Source of the DNA: a virus
Strand: one strand, 5' to 3'
DNA length: 42,158 bases
IMG/VR virus record: IMGVR_UViG_3300050021_000189
Location: 1-42,158 of that record
Made by a program: the position numbers and the translations under genes. Below the pieces are notes generated by a model. That model did no database searches and was not told where the DNA came from. It saw only the letters and a list, made by a program, of their open reading frames with translations. How positions within the stretch are numbered: the first letter of the stretch is position 1; each line of letters begins with the position of its first letter. This document shows positions 41,362 to 42,158 of the stretch, piece by piece.

Positions 41362-41442
41362 GTGGATCATCCAACCACGCCGCACCTACCAATTCGAGGT
41401 ATTGTCAGCGTGTCAATCGAAACATCGATCTTGGAGGGGTGT

Positions 41443-42054
41443 ATGGCCAAGGTAAAGATCAAGAAGCGGATCTGCGAGCGGTGCCCGGTCGGCAGGGAGC
41501 AGCCCGCTACCCGTGTGGAAACCATCAGCCTAGGTAGTACTCGATGGCGGCTCGAACTCTGCGAGAACTGCGGCAGGCGACTGGAGCAAGACATGTGGTC
41601 GTGGGGGCGCCTCGGTAAACCGCTGGACAACGAAGAGTCCAGGCCATTCGGCACCTACGACATCGCTGGTCAGCGCCGGGCCGCCGAACTACGCTCCGTG
41701 CAAGTCAACGCCGAGCGCCCCAAGCGGCCAGACACTCCGGAGGAGAGTATTGACCTCGGTCCCGGTAGACGTTGGGTATTCAGTGCGAACGCCATGGAAC
41801 GATTAGACGAATTCCACATCCGTGCCGTAGATGTCCTACGCGCAGCCGATGATCCCTTCGACATACGAGACGCCAATATCGATGACGGCATTCTTGCCAC
41901 CTTAGCCGGACATTCCAAGGTCTATGAAGGTCATGGAGTGAAGTTTGTCGTCGACCTGAAAAGCAACCAGATTCTCACCGTAGCCAAATCAACAAGCGAA
42001 AAGGATAGTAATGACCACAATGGAAGCAGAAGTGAGCACTACCGAGTTGGCTGA
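41443..42054 (+). CDS. Zinc-ribbon protein with DUF4258-like domain
   Basis: A 203-residue protein; GGAGGGG lies three bases before ATG 41443. MAKVKIKKRI-CERC (11-14) and LELCENC (40-43) form a zinc ribbon. Residues about 118-185 (VFSANAMERLDEFHIRAVDV, then GHGVKFVVDLKSNQILTVAK) follow the DUF4258 pattern (F...H/N A..R......DV...L.......V...V....ILTV). The role is unknown. Its 3' end overlaps the next gene by 44 bases. Confidence 0.55.
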   Translation: MAKVKIKKRICERCPVGREQPATRVETISLGSTRWRLELCENCGRRLEQDMWSWGRLGKPLDNEESRPFGTYDIAGQRRAAELRSVQVNAERPKRPDTPEESIDLGPGRRWVFSANAMERLDEFHIRAVDVLRAADDPFDIRDANIDDGILATLAGHSKVYEGHGVKFVVDLKSNQILTVAKSTSEKDSNDHNGSRSEHYRVG

Positions 42055-42158
42055 TCTGAGTGAATCAGATCTAGTTGAAGCAACCGGGAGTCGACGCCCC
42101 GAGGTCGAAGATGAGTTGACCAACAGGTACCACGTCAAGTGGACCTATCACACCGATG
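42011..42158 (+). CDS. Partial hypothetical protein (runs off right edge)
   Basis: ATG 42011 has AAAAGGA six bases upstream. The first 49 residues (MTTMEAEVSTTELADLSESD, later YHVKWTYHTD) are acidic and then more ordered. The rest lies outside the window; it is the next gene of the plus-strand unit. Confidence 0.55.
   Translation, partial: MTTMEAEVSTTELADLSESDLVEATGSRRPEVEDELTNRYHVKWTYHTD

Noticed and set aside
41401-41416. TTGACA on the minus strand as -35 of a promoter for the small-gene cluster
   Set aside because: No acceptable -10 hexamer at 16-19 bases was seen, so it is not listed as a promoter.

Overview
The window is a GC-rich stretch of a tailed (siphovirus-type) phage or prophage genome. 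An actinobacterial host is the best guess from base composition, strong AGGAGG-type ribosome-binding sites, a gp80-like small virion protein, a DUF559/Vsr-type nuclease and the use of GTG/TTG starts; the host is inferred, not proven. No tRNA, integrase, IS element or CRISPR array was seen. Both window edges cut genes.

Most genes lie on the minus strand and are read from high to low coordinates. From about 34.9 kb down to 1: promoter, LexA-like winged-helix protein, small genes, RuvC-like resolvase, two small-terminase candidates, large terminase (TerL, 27.6-31.7 kb, carrying two inteins), portal (25.3-27.1 kb), zinc-site prohead protease candidate, scaffold with a zinc-ribbon motif, decoration-type protein, major capsid, a strong hairpin terminator, a single opposite-strand gene, a peptidoglycan hydrolase, small genes, a 2309-residue repeat protein with three lectin/carbohydrate-binding-like domains, head-tail connectors, major tail protein, tail assembly chaperone with a -1 frame extension, and a tape measure protein that runs off the left edge. 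Many of these genes overlap or are separated by a few bases (ATGA, TGATG, GTGA), which indicates translational coupling in long transcripts.

The right-hand part (35.4-42.2 kb) is accessory. A minus-strand unit encodes a 585-residue beta-repeat protein, a 95-residue protein and a 48-residue two-TM protein. Divergent from it is a plus-strand unit: Zn/HTH regulator candidate, small protein, 30-residue TM protein, and a tail-fibre-like binding protein. It is followed by a minus-strand cluster of very small genes ending in a broken cytosine-5 methyltransferase, and at the far right a plus-strand unit that leaves the window. Between 34.9 and 35.4 kb is a gene-poor control region with two good promoters and three families of short direct repeats.

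Three observations stand out. (1) Inside the second TerL intein a separate 395-codon frame encodes seven tandem zinc modules plus a Vsr/DUF559-type nuclease: a homing endonuclease overlapping the intein in another reading frame, while the first intein carries an in-frame LAGLIDADG enzyme and has Gln rather than Cys/Ser/Thr at +1. (2) The perfect palindrome AACGCGCGTT occurs seven times and is concentrated in the few intergenic gaps, like a dispersed repressor or stoperator site. (3) The 6.9-kb gene contains about 71 tandem copies of a 20-residue LSGSGTL-type repeat.
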